In this document: positions 26,834-36,113 of the stretch, piece by piece
Numbering within the stretch: the first letter of the stretch is position 1
How the letters are laid out: the number at the start of each line of letters is the position of its first letter
From: a bacterium
GTDB taxonomy: Bacteria > Joyebacterota > Joyebacteria > Joyebacterales > Joyebacteraceae
Direction: 5' to 3'
DNA length: 64,000 nucleotides
NCBI GenBank assembly: GCA_025774935.1
Contig: JALGZK010000003.1
Location: 62,001 to 126,000 of the forward strand
Program-made: the position numbers and the translations under genes
Notes under the pieces: generated by a model
What the model saw: the letters and a program-made list of their open reading frames with translations, nothing else
Told to the model about the DNA's origin: nothing
The model's database searches: none

Positions 26834-29800
26834 TGTTCCCCGCTGGGTCGGCCCGCGTGGTCAACCACAGGCGCTCGGTCAGTCGCGCGGACAGTTCGAT
26901 CCTGCGCACGCCGAGGTTGCCGACGGACGTCGTGTAGTCGACCCGGAAGTCGTCTCCGATCTTCTTCCCGAGCGTGACGTCGGACTCCATCAGGCCCTGA
27001 TCGGTGATCGCGTCGTCGTCGAACTTCACTCTGTCGAGGTGGAACGTCCTCTCGAGAGCAGACTCCGCGATCCCGAATACGCTCGCGGTGAAGGTCCGCC
27101 GCACGACGTCGCCGAAGGCGTCGCTCGAGGCCCCGGCCAGATCGCCGGTCTCGAAGAGCGTTCCGAACGTGTCCCCGAACGTGAGGAGTGCGACGATGTC
27201 GGGCGCGGTCAGGTCGGGTACGCTCTTCAACTCCGGCGTCCCGTCCATGAGGTAGTCCCTGAACTCGAGCGTCACGTAGTAGTTCGTCTCCGAACGATCC
27301 TCGACCTCGACGGTCCCGAAAAGGTCCAGGAACGGATCCGGCCTCCTGGGATCGATGAAGCTCACGTTCAGGCGGTCGAGCGTGAACTCGTGGTCCATGT
27401 ATCTGAACGAGCCCTCCTCAGCGTAGACGCCCCCCGAGGGCTGAGGCTGCGCGAGGGTGCCGCCGACGTGCACCGAGCCCCTGAGCGTGAGTCTCGCCGC
27501 CCTGCTGTCGACCTCGACTCGATCGTCTATGTTCACATCGAGGTCGAGCTGGACGTTCGCTGCCGGAGTCTCCGTCTCCTCGATGACGATCACCGCGGAC
27601 CGCTGCCCGAGGAAGTCGGCGAGCCCGAACGAGTACGTGACCTCCATGCGCTCGATCGCGGCCTCCCCCGAGAGCCGGGACCCTTCGGTGCTGCCGACCC
27701 ACGAGACGTTGCCGCGAATCCGCGAGTCGAACGCACCGCGCACGGCTACCCGCGGCGAGTTGATGTCCGCGGTCAGCTGGAACGCCGTGGGCCGTTCCTC
27801 GCCGCCCAGCTCCGCGAAGCCGGCGACTTCGAAGCCTCCACTCCCCATTCTCGCGGAGCCCCCGGTGATCGCGAAGGCGCGTTCCGCGGCCGTGATCCGA
27901 AGCTCGATGTCGGTGACAGGCTCGACGAGATCGTATCCCTCGAGACGGCCGCCCGTGAGCGCGAGCGTCCCGTCCATTGAGGGAGCGCTCGCTCGACCCG
28001 TGATCGCGAGGTCGATGTCGAGGCTCCCCTCGAGACGGTCGATCTCCGACGGGAGCTTCCCGAGCCCGCCGAGCGTGAACGAGTTCGACTTCACGCGGAG
28101 ATCGAGGTCCGGCTCGTCTGCGGGAGCGACGGGTCTCGAGACGGTCCCGGCAGCCGCACGGGGGGCGTTGCCCGGAAGGGCCACCGTCCCGCTCAGGACG
28201 ATGGTGCCGTCCCCGGCCGCGATCCCGGCGCTCTCGATTCGAATCTCGCCGTCCGCGACGACACCGCGACCCCCGAGACGGTCGAGACCCACTCCGTAGA
28301 CGAGCGGTTCCTCGACCACCCACGAGTATTCGCCCTCGAGGGCGTCGAGCTCGCCCGCGAAGCTCGCGTCGAGTGACAGGCTTCCCCGGAGGACGGGCCC
28401 GAGCTCCCGCGCAAACGCCCGGAGGAGATGGCCGACGTCGACGTTCGACGCCGACACGTCGAGCATGGACTCGGCGCCGTAGCCGATCACGGCCGATACC
28501 TCGATCCTCCCCCCGGCCGGCGAGCCGAGCACCCTGCGCTTCTCGATGTCGACCCCGAGGGTGTCGATCTCGACAGCACCGCCAGCCAGGTCGAAGTTGA
28601 CCGGCGACGCGAGCCTGAACTCCACGGGGTCGAACTCGAGCCGCGCGCTCTCGAAGCTCCCGCGACCGTAGACCGTCGAGAGGGAGTCCGACCTCCCGAC
28701 CAGCAGCGCGGAGCCGCTCGCCGCGATTCGCTTCCTCCCCCGGATGCCGGGGAGGAACTCGTCGCCGGCGTCGATGACGAGGCTGTCACAGAGGACAGAG
28801 ATGCCGAACTCGCGCGTCGGGTCGACCGCGAGGAACGTGAGCGAATCGGGGACGATCGGGACTGAGCCGTAGGTCGCGATGGACCCGGCGGTGGGCCCGT
28901 CCCCGAACAGCGTGAACGTGAGGTCCGACCGGTCGCTCTCGGCTTCGAGCGTCACCGCGTTGAGCGAGATCCCGCGGACGGAGAACTGCCGGATGTCGAC
29001 GTCCGCCTGGAAGACGGGGTCGTCCACCTTCCCGCGGAGGCTGAACCTCCCGTCGACGATACCCCTCGGCGTCACGGCCGGTGGCTCCGGCAGGAGTGCG
29101 GCCATCGCCTCGAGGTCGAGGGCCTCGAACCTCGCCACGAGGTCGACCGTCTCCTCGTAGTCGAACCCGCCGGCCGCTGTGAACGAGCCCATCGTTCCGT
29201 CGAGCGAGACCTCGGTGAGCGCGATCGAGTCCGGGCCCGCGTCGACGAAGAACGGAGCCACGAGCTCGAGCGACTGCCCCCTCGCCTCAACGAGGAGGTC
29301 GGTCACCTCCGCCTCGACGGCGTACCGGCCGCCGACCACGCCGTCGGCCGTGACGCCGGCGGAGACAGTTCCGCCGAGGTCCATGGCGTCGGCGAGCGAG
29401 TCGCTGACGACCGTCTCGAGGTCAAGCCCGCTGACGTCCGCGGTGAGCGCGTAGCGCGTCATGTCCGCGATCCTTCCCCTCCCCCGGAGCGCGCCCCCGA
29501 GGGCCGAGAAGGTGGCGCGGTACGTTCCACCGGCCCCCCGGGCGTCGATCGCCACCGGACCCGCGTCGAAGTCGCCGACCCGGAGGTCCTGCGAGACCGC
29601 GTAGACGGAGACGGAGCCAGCCTCGGCCACGATCGTGCCGATCGCCGCCGCCGACCCCCGGAGGTCCGGAAGCCCGAAGACGGCCCCCGGGCGGGAGAGC
29701 TCGTCCGCGTCGACGAAGAAGTCGATCGGGCCGAAGCCGTAGGCGAGGAGCTCGACGTCGCCGCCGAACTCGGTCCCACAGCAGCCACCCTCGATCGTGA

Positions 29801-31109
29801 GCGAGCCGCCGTCCGCCTCGCCGGCGAGGTCGACGGCGCCGAGCAGGATCTCCCCGACCCGGAGCCCGGCGACGGTTCCGTGGAGCGTGCCGCTGAGGTC
29901 TGCGGGAGAGAGCGTGCTCGAGAAGAGGTCCAGGGTGAGGTCGAGGAGGCCGCCGACGTCGGCCGGGTCCTCGGGCGCGAGAGACGCTACGCGTGAGAGA
30001 TCCAGGCCCGAGGCCGCCGCCCGGACCGCGAACGAGCCGGGGGAGCCGGGCCCGTCGGCCGAGTCCGCGAGGGGGAAGACGAACGTCCCGAGCGCGTCGA
30101 GCGGGGCGCCGAGGACGTCCGCCGACAGGGACACGACCTCGAGACGCCTCGTGTCCCCGACGAGGGAGGCCGTGAGGTCCGCGACGTCGACGCCGGCGAA
30201 CGAGAGCTCCTCCGAGCGGAGCTCGCCCTCGTACGTGGGCGCCGTGACGGGGCCCTCCGATGAGATGGTGATCTCGAGGGAGCCCGAGAGGTCCTGGATG
30301 CCCGAGACGGCCGCTGCCTCCGTGAGGTCGACTGCGACCTCCGTCGCGACCGAGAGCCGCAGCCCGTCGCCGGCCTCCCCGTCTCCCTCGCCGGCCCGCT
30401 CGAGCCGGCCCCGGGCGGCGAGATCCACCACGTTCGTCCCGAGCCTGAGCATCTCCACCGTGACGGTCTCGCCTCCGCCGGAGAGCCTCGCGCCGAACGC
30501 GCCCGCGACCGGCCCCTCGAGCTCCCGGGCCTCGAACAGGAGCGAGCCGCGGACGGCCACCTCGAAGGCAGCCGGCCCCCCGCGCGCGGTGAGGCCGAGT
30601 CCGGCGACGTCGAGCGCGTAGCCGGCGCCGGTGTCGGCTACGACCACGTGCCAGTCCACGAACTCGACAGCGACGTCGACGACGGGCGGTTCGGCCAGCG
30701 TGTCCGCGGGCGCTTCGGGTCCGTCGCCCCGGCCGAGGAGCTCCGACCAACCGACGGGCTCGCCGTCGGGGCCGATCACATAGAAGAGCTCCGCGTCCTC
30801 GACGCGGAGCCTCGGTACGACGATGTTCCCCTTAAGGAGCGAACCCAGGCGGTAGTGGGCTTCCATCTTCCCGGCGGTGAAGACGGTCGGGCCCTCGGGC
30901 GCGGCCAGACGCACGTCCTCGAGCGTGGCGTTTCTGAGGAGGTTCCCCCGGAGCGAGCCGACCGCCACCTCGAGACCGGTGGCGTCGGACGCGGCCCCCT
31001 CGATGAGCCCCGCGGTCAGACGCCAGCCGACAGGGGTGGCGACGAGGAGGAAGACGAGCGCCGCCAGGACTGCGATGACGATGAGCGTGACGCGAAGACC
31101 GGTCCTCAA
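26796..31109 (-). CDS. tamB: TamB-like translocation/assembly protein (DUF490)
   Basis: This very large protein (1437 residues) has a single N-terminal transmembrane anchor (VTLIVIAVLAALVFLLVATP), then a long series of beta-strand repeats of AsmA/TamB type (LRVEDAELFYVI, GSFTAAGGFDYEETVDLVAR and many like them). The C-terminal DUF490 domain includes GGTLAQPQPSGGVYAEEGSF, EFTLDRLNVSFIDP, LTFGDTFGTLF and the closing VELRFRPTFR. The family forms an elongated lipid-lined groove bridging inner and outer membranes, used for phospholipid transport and assembly of outer-membrane proteins. It precedes and overlaps the Omp85 partner gene. Translation starts at TTG, eight bases after GGGAGG. Confidence 0.93.
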   Translation of the reverse strand: MRTGLRVTLIVIAVLAALVFLLVATPVGWRLTAGLIEGAASDATGLEVAVGSLRGNLLRNATLEDVRLAAPEGPTVFTAGKMEAHYRLGSLLKGNIVVPRLRVEDAELFYVIGPDGEPVGWSELLGRGDGPEAPADTLAEPPVVDVAVEFVDWHVVVADTGAGYALDVAGLGLTARGGPAAFEVAVRGSLLFEARELEGPVAGAFGARLSGGGETVTVEMLRLGTNVVDLAARGRLERAGEGDGEAGDGLRLSVATEVAVDLTEAAAVSGIQDLSGSLEITISSEGPVTAPTYEGELRSEELSFAGVDVADLTASLVGDTRRLEVVSLSADVLGAPLDALGTFVFPLADSADGPGSPGSFAVRAAASGLDLSRVASLAPEDPADVGGLLDLTLDLFSSTLSPADLSGTLHGTVAGLRVGEILLGAVDLAGEADGGSLTIEGGCCGTEFGGDVELLAYGFGPIDFFVDADELSRPGAVFGLPDLRGSAAAIGTIVAEAGSVSVYAVSQDLRVGDFDAGPVAIDARGAGGTYRATFSALGGALRGRGRIADMTRYALTADVSGLDLETVVSDSLADAMDLGGTVSAGVTADGVVGGRYAVEAEVTDLLVEARGQSLELVAPFFVDAGPDSIALTEVSLDGTMGSFTAAGGFDYEETVDLVARFEALDLEAMAALLPEPPAVTPRGIVDGRFSLRGKVDDPVFQADVDIRQFSVRGISLNAVTLEAESDRSDLTFTLFGDGPTAGSIATYGSVPIVPDSLTFLAVDPTREFGISVLCDSLVIDAGDEFLPGIRGRKRIAASGSALLVGRSDSLSTVYGRGSFESARLEFDPVEFRLASPVNFDLAGGAVEIDTLGVDIEKRRVLGSPAGGRIEVSAVIGYGAESMLDVSASNVDVGHLLRAFARELGPVLRGSLSLDASFAGELDALEGEYSWVVEEPLVYGVGLDRLGGRGVVADGEIRIESAGIAAGDGTIVLSGTVALPGNAPRAAAGTVSRPVAPADEPDLDLRVKSNSFTLGGLGKLPSEIDRLEGSLDIDLAITGRASAPSMDGTLALTGGRLEGYDLVEPVTDIELRITAAERAFAITGGSARMGSGGFEVAGFAELGGEERPTAFQLTADINSPRVAVRGAFDSRIRGNVSWVGSTEGSRLSGEAAIERMEVTYSFGLADFLGQRSAVIVIEETETPAANVQLDLDVNIDDRVEVDSRAARLTLRGSVHVGGTLAQPQPSGGVYAEEGSFRYMDHEFTLDRLNVSFIDPRRPDPFLDLFGTVEVEDRSETNYYVTLEFRDYLMDGTPELKSVPDLTAPDIVALLTFGDTFGTLFETGDLAGASSDAFGDVVRRTFTASVFGIAESALERTFHLDRVKFDDDAITDQGLMESDVTLGKKIGDDFRVDYTTSVGNLGVRRIELSARLTERLWLTTRADPAGNNAVELRFRPTFR

Positions 31110-31135
31110 ATCAGAAGCCTCCCGCTGGCTGGTTC

Positions 31136-31164
31136 AGTCTACCAGCCGGGAGGCCTCTCTCCAA
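31136..31164 (-). promoter_or_regulatory. Weak candidate promoter for tamB-tamA
   Basis: The minus strand reads TTGGAG, 17 bases, TAGACT. The -35 overlaps the upstream gene's terminator tail; only the spacing and -10 are reasonable. Confidence 0.3.
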
Positions 31165-31194
31165 GACCGCGCCCGGAGGGGTCGCGGGCGTCTT
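31163..31194 (-). terminator. Terminator of the alpha-glucan (GH57) operon
   Basis: AAGAC-GCCCG pairs with CGGGC-(GCG)-GTCTT (3-base bulge), about eight bases after the GH57 stop codon, followed by a short T-containing tail. Confidence 0.5.
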
Positions 31195-31201
31195 CCGGCC
31201 C

Positions 31202-33253
31202 TCAGCCAACCTCGCCGGGCGTCTCTTCCGCGGGCCTCCGCACGAGCACGGTGTACGTTCCGACCTGCTCGGGCTCGCCCTCGCGGTGGAACGTGAACTC
31301 GACGCCCCACGTCGTCTCGTCGAACGGCCCGATCCTCACCGCGTGTCCGCACAGGAGCGCCATGACGTCGCCGGCGGGCTCGAGCGCGCGCTCCTCGAAC
31401 GTCTTCCACCGGTCGGTGCTGAACCGGACCGTCCCCGGACGATCGGTCATGATGCGCAGGATGACGCCGGGTTCGATCTCGCGCACCTGCTCGTTCTCGG
31501 TCCAGACGACCTGCTCCCTGATGATGGGACAGTCCAGGACGTCGGGCGGCTCCTCGCCGAGGTATCGGTAGATGTCCTTCACGCGCTCGCGGAACAGCCA
31601 GTCGAACATCCAGTCGCCGCCCGCCGGGAGGATGAAGTCGTCGCCGAACCACCAGAACCAGTCGCTACCCTCGGCTATGTAGAGCGACTCGAACGCCTCG
31701 GGGTTGCTCTCCGGCGTGGCTCCCGAGTCGGCGAGCCGCTGCCGCGCCATCCCCAGGAGCTCCCACCCGCGGTTCTCCTCGGGCGAGCCGATCCAGATGT
31801 TGAGGTCGTTCCCGTGCGGCGAGCCCATCTCGTCGATCCAGCTCGCGCAGAAGAGCGGGCTCACCTCGTACTGCTCACCCTGCGGGTGCGGCGCGATGCG
31901 CCGCTCGGCGTTCCCCTCGATGAACTCCGAGAACGTCGTCGTCACGAGCTCTGGGTCGTCGTCGAGCCTGCGGTAGAGCCCGCGCAGGAACGCCCTGGCG
32001 TCGTTCCTGTACGAGCCCCACGCGTTCTCCCCGTCCAAGATGATCGAGAGGACCCGCTCAGCGGGGTTCTCGACCCTCCGGGCGAACCCCTCCCGCATCC
32101 AGCCCAGGTACTCCTCGGCCGCCCGGTCGTAGTCCGCGTAGCCCTGCATGCTGAACCCGATGTCGTCGGAGAGCCTCGTGTGGCGGAAGAAGACGCTGAC
32201 CTGATTGCCCCGTTTTCCGGCCAGATAGGGCCTCAGGAGGATCTCCGGGTCCTCGGTCTCGTAGCCGTGGTCGCCCGACTTCTCGAGGACTCCCCGGTCG
32301 GTCGCCATCCAGTGGAACCCAGCGTCGGCCACGAGGTCGACCATGTGCTCTCCGACCGAGCCCTCCGACGGCCACATCCCCCGAGGGCGAGCCCCGAACC
32401 GCTCCTCGTAGAACGAGGCCGCACGCTCGATCTGGGCCCTCGCGTCCTCGGGCCAGCTGAACCTCGGCGGGTGCGTCGCCCCGTTCGCGTCGATCGTGGC
32501 GAGGTCGCTGTCGGCGAGGATCGGGAGGATCGGGTGGTAGAACGGGGTCACCGAGACCTCGATGCGGCCCGCATCCTGAAGCTCCCGGTGGAGCGGGATC
32601 ACGTTCTCCATCAGCTTCATCTGCCGCCCGATCACCGCCGCGATCTCGTCCTCGTCGAAGCTCTCCCCCTTGCCGATGAACTCCCCGACCCCAACCTCCG
32701 CGCCGTCCGGCATCACGAGCGAGTCGTGTCGCATCTCCGGAGGGAACCACGCGAGGTTGAACCACATCTTGAGATCGGTGAGGTCGCGGTCGGTGAACGC
32801 CACGCCGGCCCTCCTCTTCTCGAGGAGCTCGGCGTAGCGCGGGTGGATCCGGATCTCGTTCTCCCAGTCGGCGTCGAAGAACCGGCCGACGATGAACTCC
32901 TTCTCGATCTCCGTGAGGTCGGACGCAGGGGTAAGCGAGAGCTCCATCCAGAGGTCGGTCGCCCCGTCCTCAACGTAGTCCTCGATCTGCGCCATGAGCG
33001 AGGGCACGAGGTTGACCGTGACGTGGACGTTCGGGAACTCCGCGACCAGGGCGGCCATCGCGTAGTAGTCGCGGACGGCGTGGAGGCGCACCCACGGGAG
33101 GAGGTACGCGCCCCTCGGTTCCTCCTCGAGGCTCGTGCGGTAGAACGGCTGGTGCTGGTGCCAGAGGATGGCGACGGGGAGCTTCTCGCGCGGCTTCCGG
33201 GGCTTCCTCGCGCGGGGCTTCCCGCGCTTCGCCCCGGTCTTCTTCGGCGTCAT
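31202..33253 (-). CDS. Glycoside hydrolase family 57 enzyme (alpha-amylase/pullulanase type)
   Basis: This protein of 683 residues has a Lys/Arg/Pro-rich head of ~24 residues, then a GH57 (beta/alpha)7 barrel. Motif 1 is WHQHQPFY (32-38), the nucleophile motif is RGMWPSEGSVGE with Glu297, and the acid/base motif is ILDGENAWGSY with Asp407. FSEFIEGN and EGSDWFWWFGDD are typical of the long GH57 branch annotated as amylopullulanase-like or DUF3536-type. The C-terminus carries a beta domain (VKDIYRYLGEEPPDVLDCPI onward) that may bind glucan. It acts on alpha-1,4/1,6-glucans, probably in the cytoplasm since no signal peptide is visible. The ATG overlaps the stop of the preceding GH57 gene by four bases (ATGA). 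An ORF extension upstream of that ATG is rejected. Confidence 0.92.
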   Translation of the reverse strand: MTPKKTGAKRGKPRARKPRKPREKLPVAILWHQHQPFYRTSLEEEPRGAYLLPWVRLHAVRDYYAMAALVAEFPNVHVTVNLVPSLMAQIEDYVEDGATDLWMELSLTPASDLTEIEKEFIVGRFFDADWENEIRIHPRYAELLEKRRAGVAFTDRDLTDLKMWFNLAWFPPEMRHDSLVMPDGAEVGVGEFIGKGESFDEDEIAAVIGRQMKLMENVIPLHRELQDAGRIEVSVTPFYHPILPILADSDLATIDANGATHPPRFSWPEDARAQIERAASFYEERFGARPRGMWPSEGSVGEHMVDLVADAGFHWMATDRGVLEKSGDHGYETEDPEILLRPYLAGKRGNQVSVFFRHTRLSDDIGFSMQGYADYDRAAEEYLGWMREGFARRVENPAERVLSIILDGENAWGSYRNDARAFLRGLYRRLDDDPELVTTTFSEFIEGNAERRIAPHPQGEQYEVSPLFCASWIDEMGSPHGNDLNIWIGSPEENRGWELLGMARQRLADSGATPESNPEAFESLYIAEGSDWFWWFGDDFILPAGGDWMFDWLFRERVKDIYRYLGEEPPDVLDCPIIREQVVWTENEQVREIEPGVILRIMTDRPGTVRFSTDRWKTFEERALEPAGDVMALLCGHAVRIGPFDETTWGVEFTFHREGEPEQVGTYTVLVRRPAEETPGEVG

Positions 33254-34878
33254 GCCCTCGCCTCCCGGCTCTCCGCCGGCTGAGCCGGGAGCTCGTCCCG
33301 GGCGTAGATGCGGTAGTCGATCTCCGGGAAGATCCGGTCGCGCCACTCGATCTCGCACAGGCGCTTCTCGTCGACGCCGTTCGACGTGATCCACTCGTAG
33401 AGCTTCGTGAACCGCGAGATGTGGTCGCGCGTCCGCTTGTACGCGTACTCGGACATCATCCCCGTCTTCATTATGAAGGCCCAGTCGCTCGCCTGCGCGA
33501 GCAGGAGCTCGCGCGCCGCCTGGTTGAGGGCGCGGAGCCTGGGGCCTCTTGCATCGGGATGCGTCTTCGCGAGCTCGGTCATGCGTCTCGCCGCGCGGTG
33601 GAGGTGCCGGTAGACGTAGTCGTTCGAGTTGTTCAGCCAGACCTCGCTGTATCCCTTGTACCCCCAGCTCGAGTGGTGCGGCCGGGCCGTCTGGAACGGG
33701 CCCTCAGCGTTCAGGTAGTCGGCGGGCGTCGCGGTCCGGACGGGCCCGCGGATCTCGTCGATCTTCCTGAGGACCGCCTCGAGCCAGACGGGGCCCTCGA
33801 ACCACCAGTGCCCGAAGAGCTCGGCGTCGTAGGGCGCGATGACGATCGGCCGACGGCCGAGCGCGTCGTTCAGGAACTCGATCTGGCGTTCTCTGTTGAA
33901 GACGAAGTTCGCCGCGTGCTCGACCGCGAGCGCCCGAGCCTCAGCCGGGTCGTAGAGCTCCTTCTCGTCGGTCCTCCCGGTGATGCGCCAGTACTTGAGG
34001 CCCAGCATCTTCCGGAACCCGTCGGCCCCGAGGTAGGGCTTCACGTAGTCGTAGTCGAGCTCGTAGGCGTAGTCGCGGTAGAAGTCCCTGTAGCGCTGGT
34101 CGCCGGGATAGCCCTCCTCGGCGCTCCAGACCTGCTTCGACGACTCGAGGTCACGGGCGAAGACCGCCACCCCCGAGGGGGTCACGATCGGCGCGAACGT
34201 GCCGTACTTCGGCCGCGGCGAGGAGTGGAGCACGCCGTGGCTGTCGACGAACGTGTACCTGAGACCCACCTCGGCGAGATAGGCGTCGACGCCCGGGAAG
34301 TAGCCGCACTCGGGAAGCCATATGCCCTCCGGGTCTCGGCCGAGGGTGATGCGGTGGTGCCCGACGGCCAGGGACAGCTGCGCTCTGACCGAGGCCGGCA
34401 GGTGCTGCATGAGCGGGAGGTAGCCGTGGGTCGCGCCGCACGTCATGATGTCGAGCTTTCCGGCGTCACGGAACGCCCGGAAGGCGCTCACGAGGTCGAG
34501 GCCGTACTCCTCCGTGAACACCCGCTTACACTCGGAGAAGACGCCATGGTACATCTCCGCGAGCGTCCGGAGCCTGGGCTCGTCGCGCGTCCGGTGGATC
34601 TCCTTCTCGGTGAGCTCGACGAGCCCCGAGATGTGCTTCACGTACCGCTCCTGGAGGAGCGGATCCTGGAGCATCGACACGAGCGGCGGCGAGAGCGAGA
34701 CCGTCAGTCGGAAGTCGACGCCGTCGTCGGTGAGGCGCTGGAACACGCGGATGAGTGGGATGTACGTCTCGGTGATCGCCTCGAAGAGCCAGTCCTCCTC
34801 GAGGAAGCTCTTGTACTCGGGGTGGCGCACGTACGGAAGGTGCGCGTGAAGAACGAGGCTCAGGTAGCCTTTTTCCAT
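33250..34878 (-). CDS. GH57 1,4-alpha-glucan branching-type enzyme (DUF1957)
   Basis: This protein of 542 residues has the GH57 branching-enzyme layout. Motif 1 is LVLHAHLPYVRHPEY, the nucleophile motif is GIWLPECGYFPG with Glu190, the acid/base motif is PYDAELFGHWWFEGP with Asp351, and the C-terminal DUF1957 helices include SDWAFIMKTGMMSEYAYKRT. It makes alpha-1,6 branches in glycogen-like polymers in the cytoplasm, as in Thermococcus, Thermus and many anaerobes. It is the middle gene of a DUF4912 - GH57 - GH57 operon with a shared promoter. Together the genes suggest synthesis and debranching of a storage alpha-glucan without the GH13 GlgB/GlgX set. Confidence 0.92.
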   Translation of the reverse strand: MEKGYLSLVLHAHLPYVRHPEYKSFLEEDWLFEAITETYIPLIRVFQRLTDDGVDFRLTVSLSPPLVSMLQDPLLQERYVKHISGLVELTEKEIHRTRDEPRLRTLAEMYHGVFSECKRVFTEEYGLDLVSAFRAFRDAGKLDIMTCGATHGYLPLMQHLPASVRAQLSLAVGHHRITLGRDPEGIWLPECGYFPGVDAYLAEVGLRYTFVDSHGVLHSSPRPKYGTFAPIVTPSGVAVFARDLESSKQVWSAEEGYPGDQRYRDFYRDYAYELDYDYVKPYLGADGFRKMLGLKYWRITGRTDEKELYDPAEARALAVEHAANFVFNRERQIEFLNDALGRRPIVIAPYDAELFGHWWFEGPVWLEAVLRKIDEIRGPVRTATPADYLNAEGPFQTARPHHSSWGYKGYSEVWLNNSNDYVYRHLHRAARRMTELAKTHPDARGPRLRALNQAARELLLAQASDWAFIMKTGMMSEYAYKRTRDHISRFTKLYEWITSNGVDEKRLCEIEWRDRIFPEIDYRIYARDELPAQPAESREARA

Positions 34879-34941
34879 GACTCTCGCAGCTTCTGCCCGG
34901 GTGTGGGAACTGCAGGCAGGATGTGAGGCGGGGTCCCGACC

Positions 34942-35895
34942 CTAGCGCCCCCAGCCCCCCGATCCCCAACCGCCGGAGCCGGAGCTCGGACCGAGCTCGG
35001 TGGTCCGAGCGTAGAATTCGCCAAGTGCCTCGACCGTCACCCACTCCTCGTCGACGACTTCCGACGGCCCGACGGGAGGAAGCGAGACGACGTTCGAGCG
35101 GGCGATGATGATGAACGAACCGTCCGGCGTCACCAGTCCGAGGTCGACGACGTAGTCGCGCTCGACGCGCATCACGTTGATGTACCAGTTCCTCGACCCC
35201 GACGCGACGTCGATGTCGTGGTAGCTCGCAGGATGGTCGGGGTCGGCTCCGGTGACGTCGTAGATGCGGAGCACGAGCCTGCTCCTCATGAGATCCGTCT
35301 CGCCGAGCCGTGCCCTTAGCTCCGCGTTCAGGTTCGGGGCGAACTCCCAGTAGGCGAAGAGCCAGTAGGGATCCCGGACCATCAGCGTGATCGTGCTCTC
35401 GCCGTAGGTCTCGGGGTACTCGAATCCCTCGTCGATCTCGGGCGACTCGGTGACACCGAGGTAGTACTTGCTGGCCTTGACTCGCTGCTCGCCCTTGGTC
35501 CTGTACTGAGAGAACGCGCGGTACGTGCGGGGCGAGAGCGACTCCCACCGGTCGTCACCGCGGGCGCGGGCCCCGGCGACGCCGGGCTTCGCGGGTTTCC
35601 GTGCCGCGGGCTCCGTCCGTGCCTTCGGTGTCTTCCTGGACGGGGTCTTCGCCTTCGCGGGCTTCGGCCCCTTCGCCGACTTCGCGGACTTCCCTTGCGG
35701 CGCCTTCTGCGTCTTCGTCGCGGAGCGCTTCGTCGATGCGCGCTTCGCCGCCGGCTTCTTCGTCCGCTTCGCCTGCGACGCGAGGAGGGCGACGAGGTCG
35801 TCCTTCCTGAGCTTCGTATAGCCGGTCAGCCCGGCCTTCTTCGCGAGCGACTTGAGCTCTGCCACGCTCTTCGCGCTCAGGTCCTTCTTCGTCAC
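34942..35895 (-). CDS. DUF4912 protein with N-terminal Rho-N/SAP-like domain
   Basis: This protein of 317 residues starts with a Rho-N/SAP-like helical domain (SVAELKSLAKKAGLTGYTKL, RKDDLVALLASQA). A long Lys/Ala/Pro-rich linker of about 75 residues follows (KKPAAKRASTKRSATKTQKA), like a histone-H1 tail. Then comes DUF4912: TLMVRDPYWLFAYWEFAPNL, LRIYDVTGADPDHPASYHDI, SRNWYINVMRV and EEWVTVEALGEFYARTTE. DUF4912 has no assigned function but is repeatedly seen beside GH57 glucan enzymes. The basic linker and SAP-like head suggest nucleic-acid binding, or glycogen-particle scaffolding. The GTG start is favoured because GGAAGG lies six bases before it; the ATG eight codons upstream has no such site. 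First gene of the operon. Confidence 0.87.
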   Translation of the reverse strand: MTKKDLSAKSVAELKSLAKKAGLTGYTKLRKDDLVALLASQAKRTKKPAAKRASTKRSATKTQKAPQGKSAKSAKGPKPAKAKTPSRKTPKARTEPAARKPAKPGVAGARARGDDRWESLSPRTYRAFSQYRTKGEQRVKASKYYLGVTESPEIDEGFEYPETYGESTITLMVRDPYWLFAYWEFAPNLNAELRARLGETDLMRSRLVLRIYDVTGADPDHPASYHDIDVASGSRNWYINVMRVERDYVVDLGLVTPDGSFIIIARSNVVSLPPVGPSEVVDEEWVTVEALGEFYARTTELGPSSGSGGWGSGGWGR

Positions 35896-35991
35896 GATGC
35901 ACCTTCCATACTCGGCCACGTCCGAGCCACCAGCGGTTCGGAGCGCTGCTCGAGCTTGTCGTCGACCGCGTGACCCGCAGTCAGACGCCCC

Positions 35992-36020
35992 AGTATGTTC
36001 CGGCGAGGTGGGCGTGTCAA
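35992..36020 (-). promoter_or_regulatory. Promoter for the DUF4912-GH57-GH57 operon
   Basis: The minus strand reads a perfect TTGACA, 17 bases, CATACT (4/6). The predicted leader is about 90 bases. Confidence 0.62.
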
Positions 36021-36113
36021 CATCGGACTCCTATTTTGATGCGCTGCGTCAAGGTCCGGAGCGGCGGCACAAAGCCGACCCGGGGAGACCGGGTCCCAGC
36101 CGAGCCACGCCCG

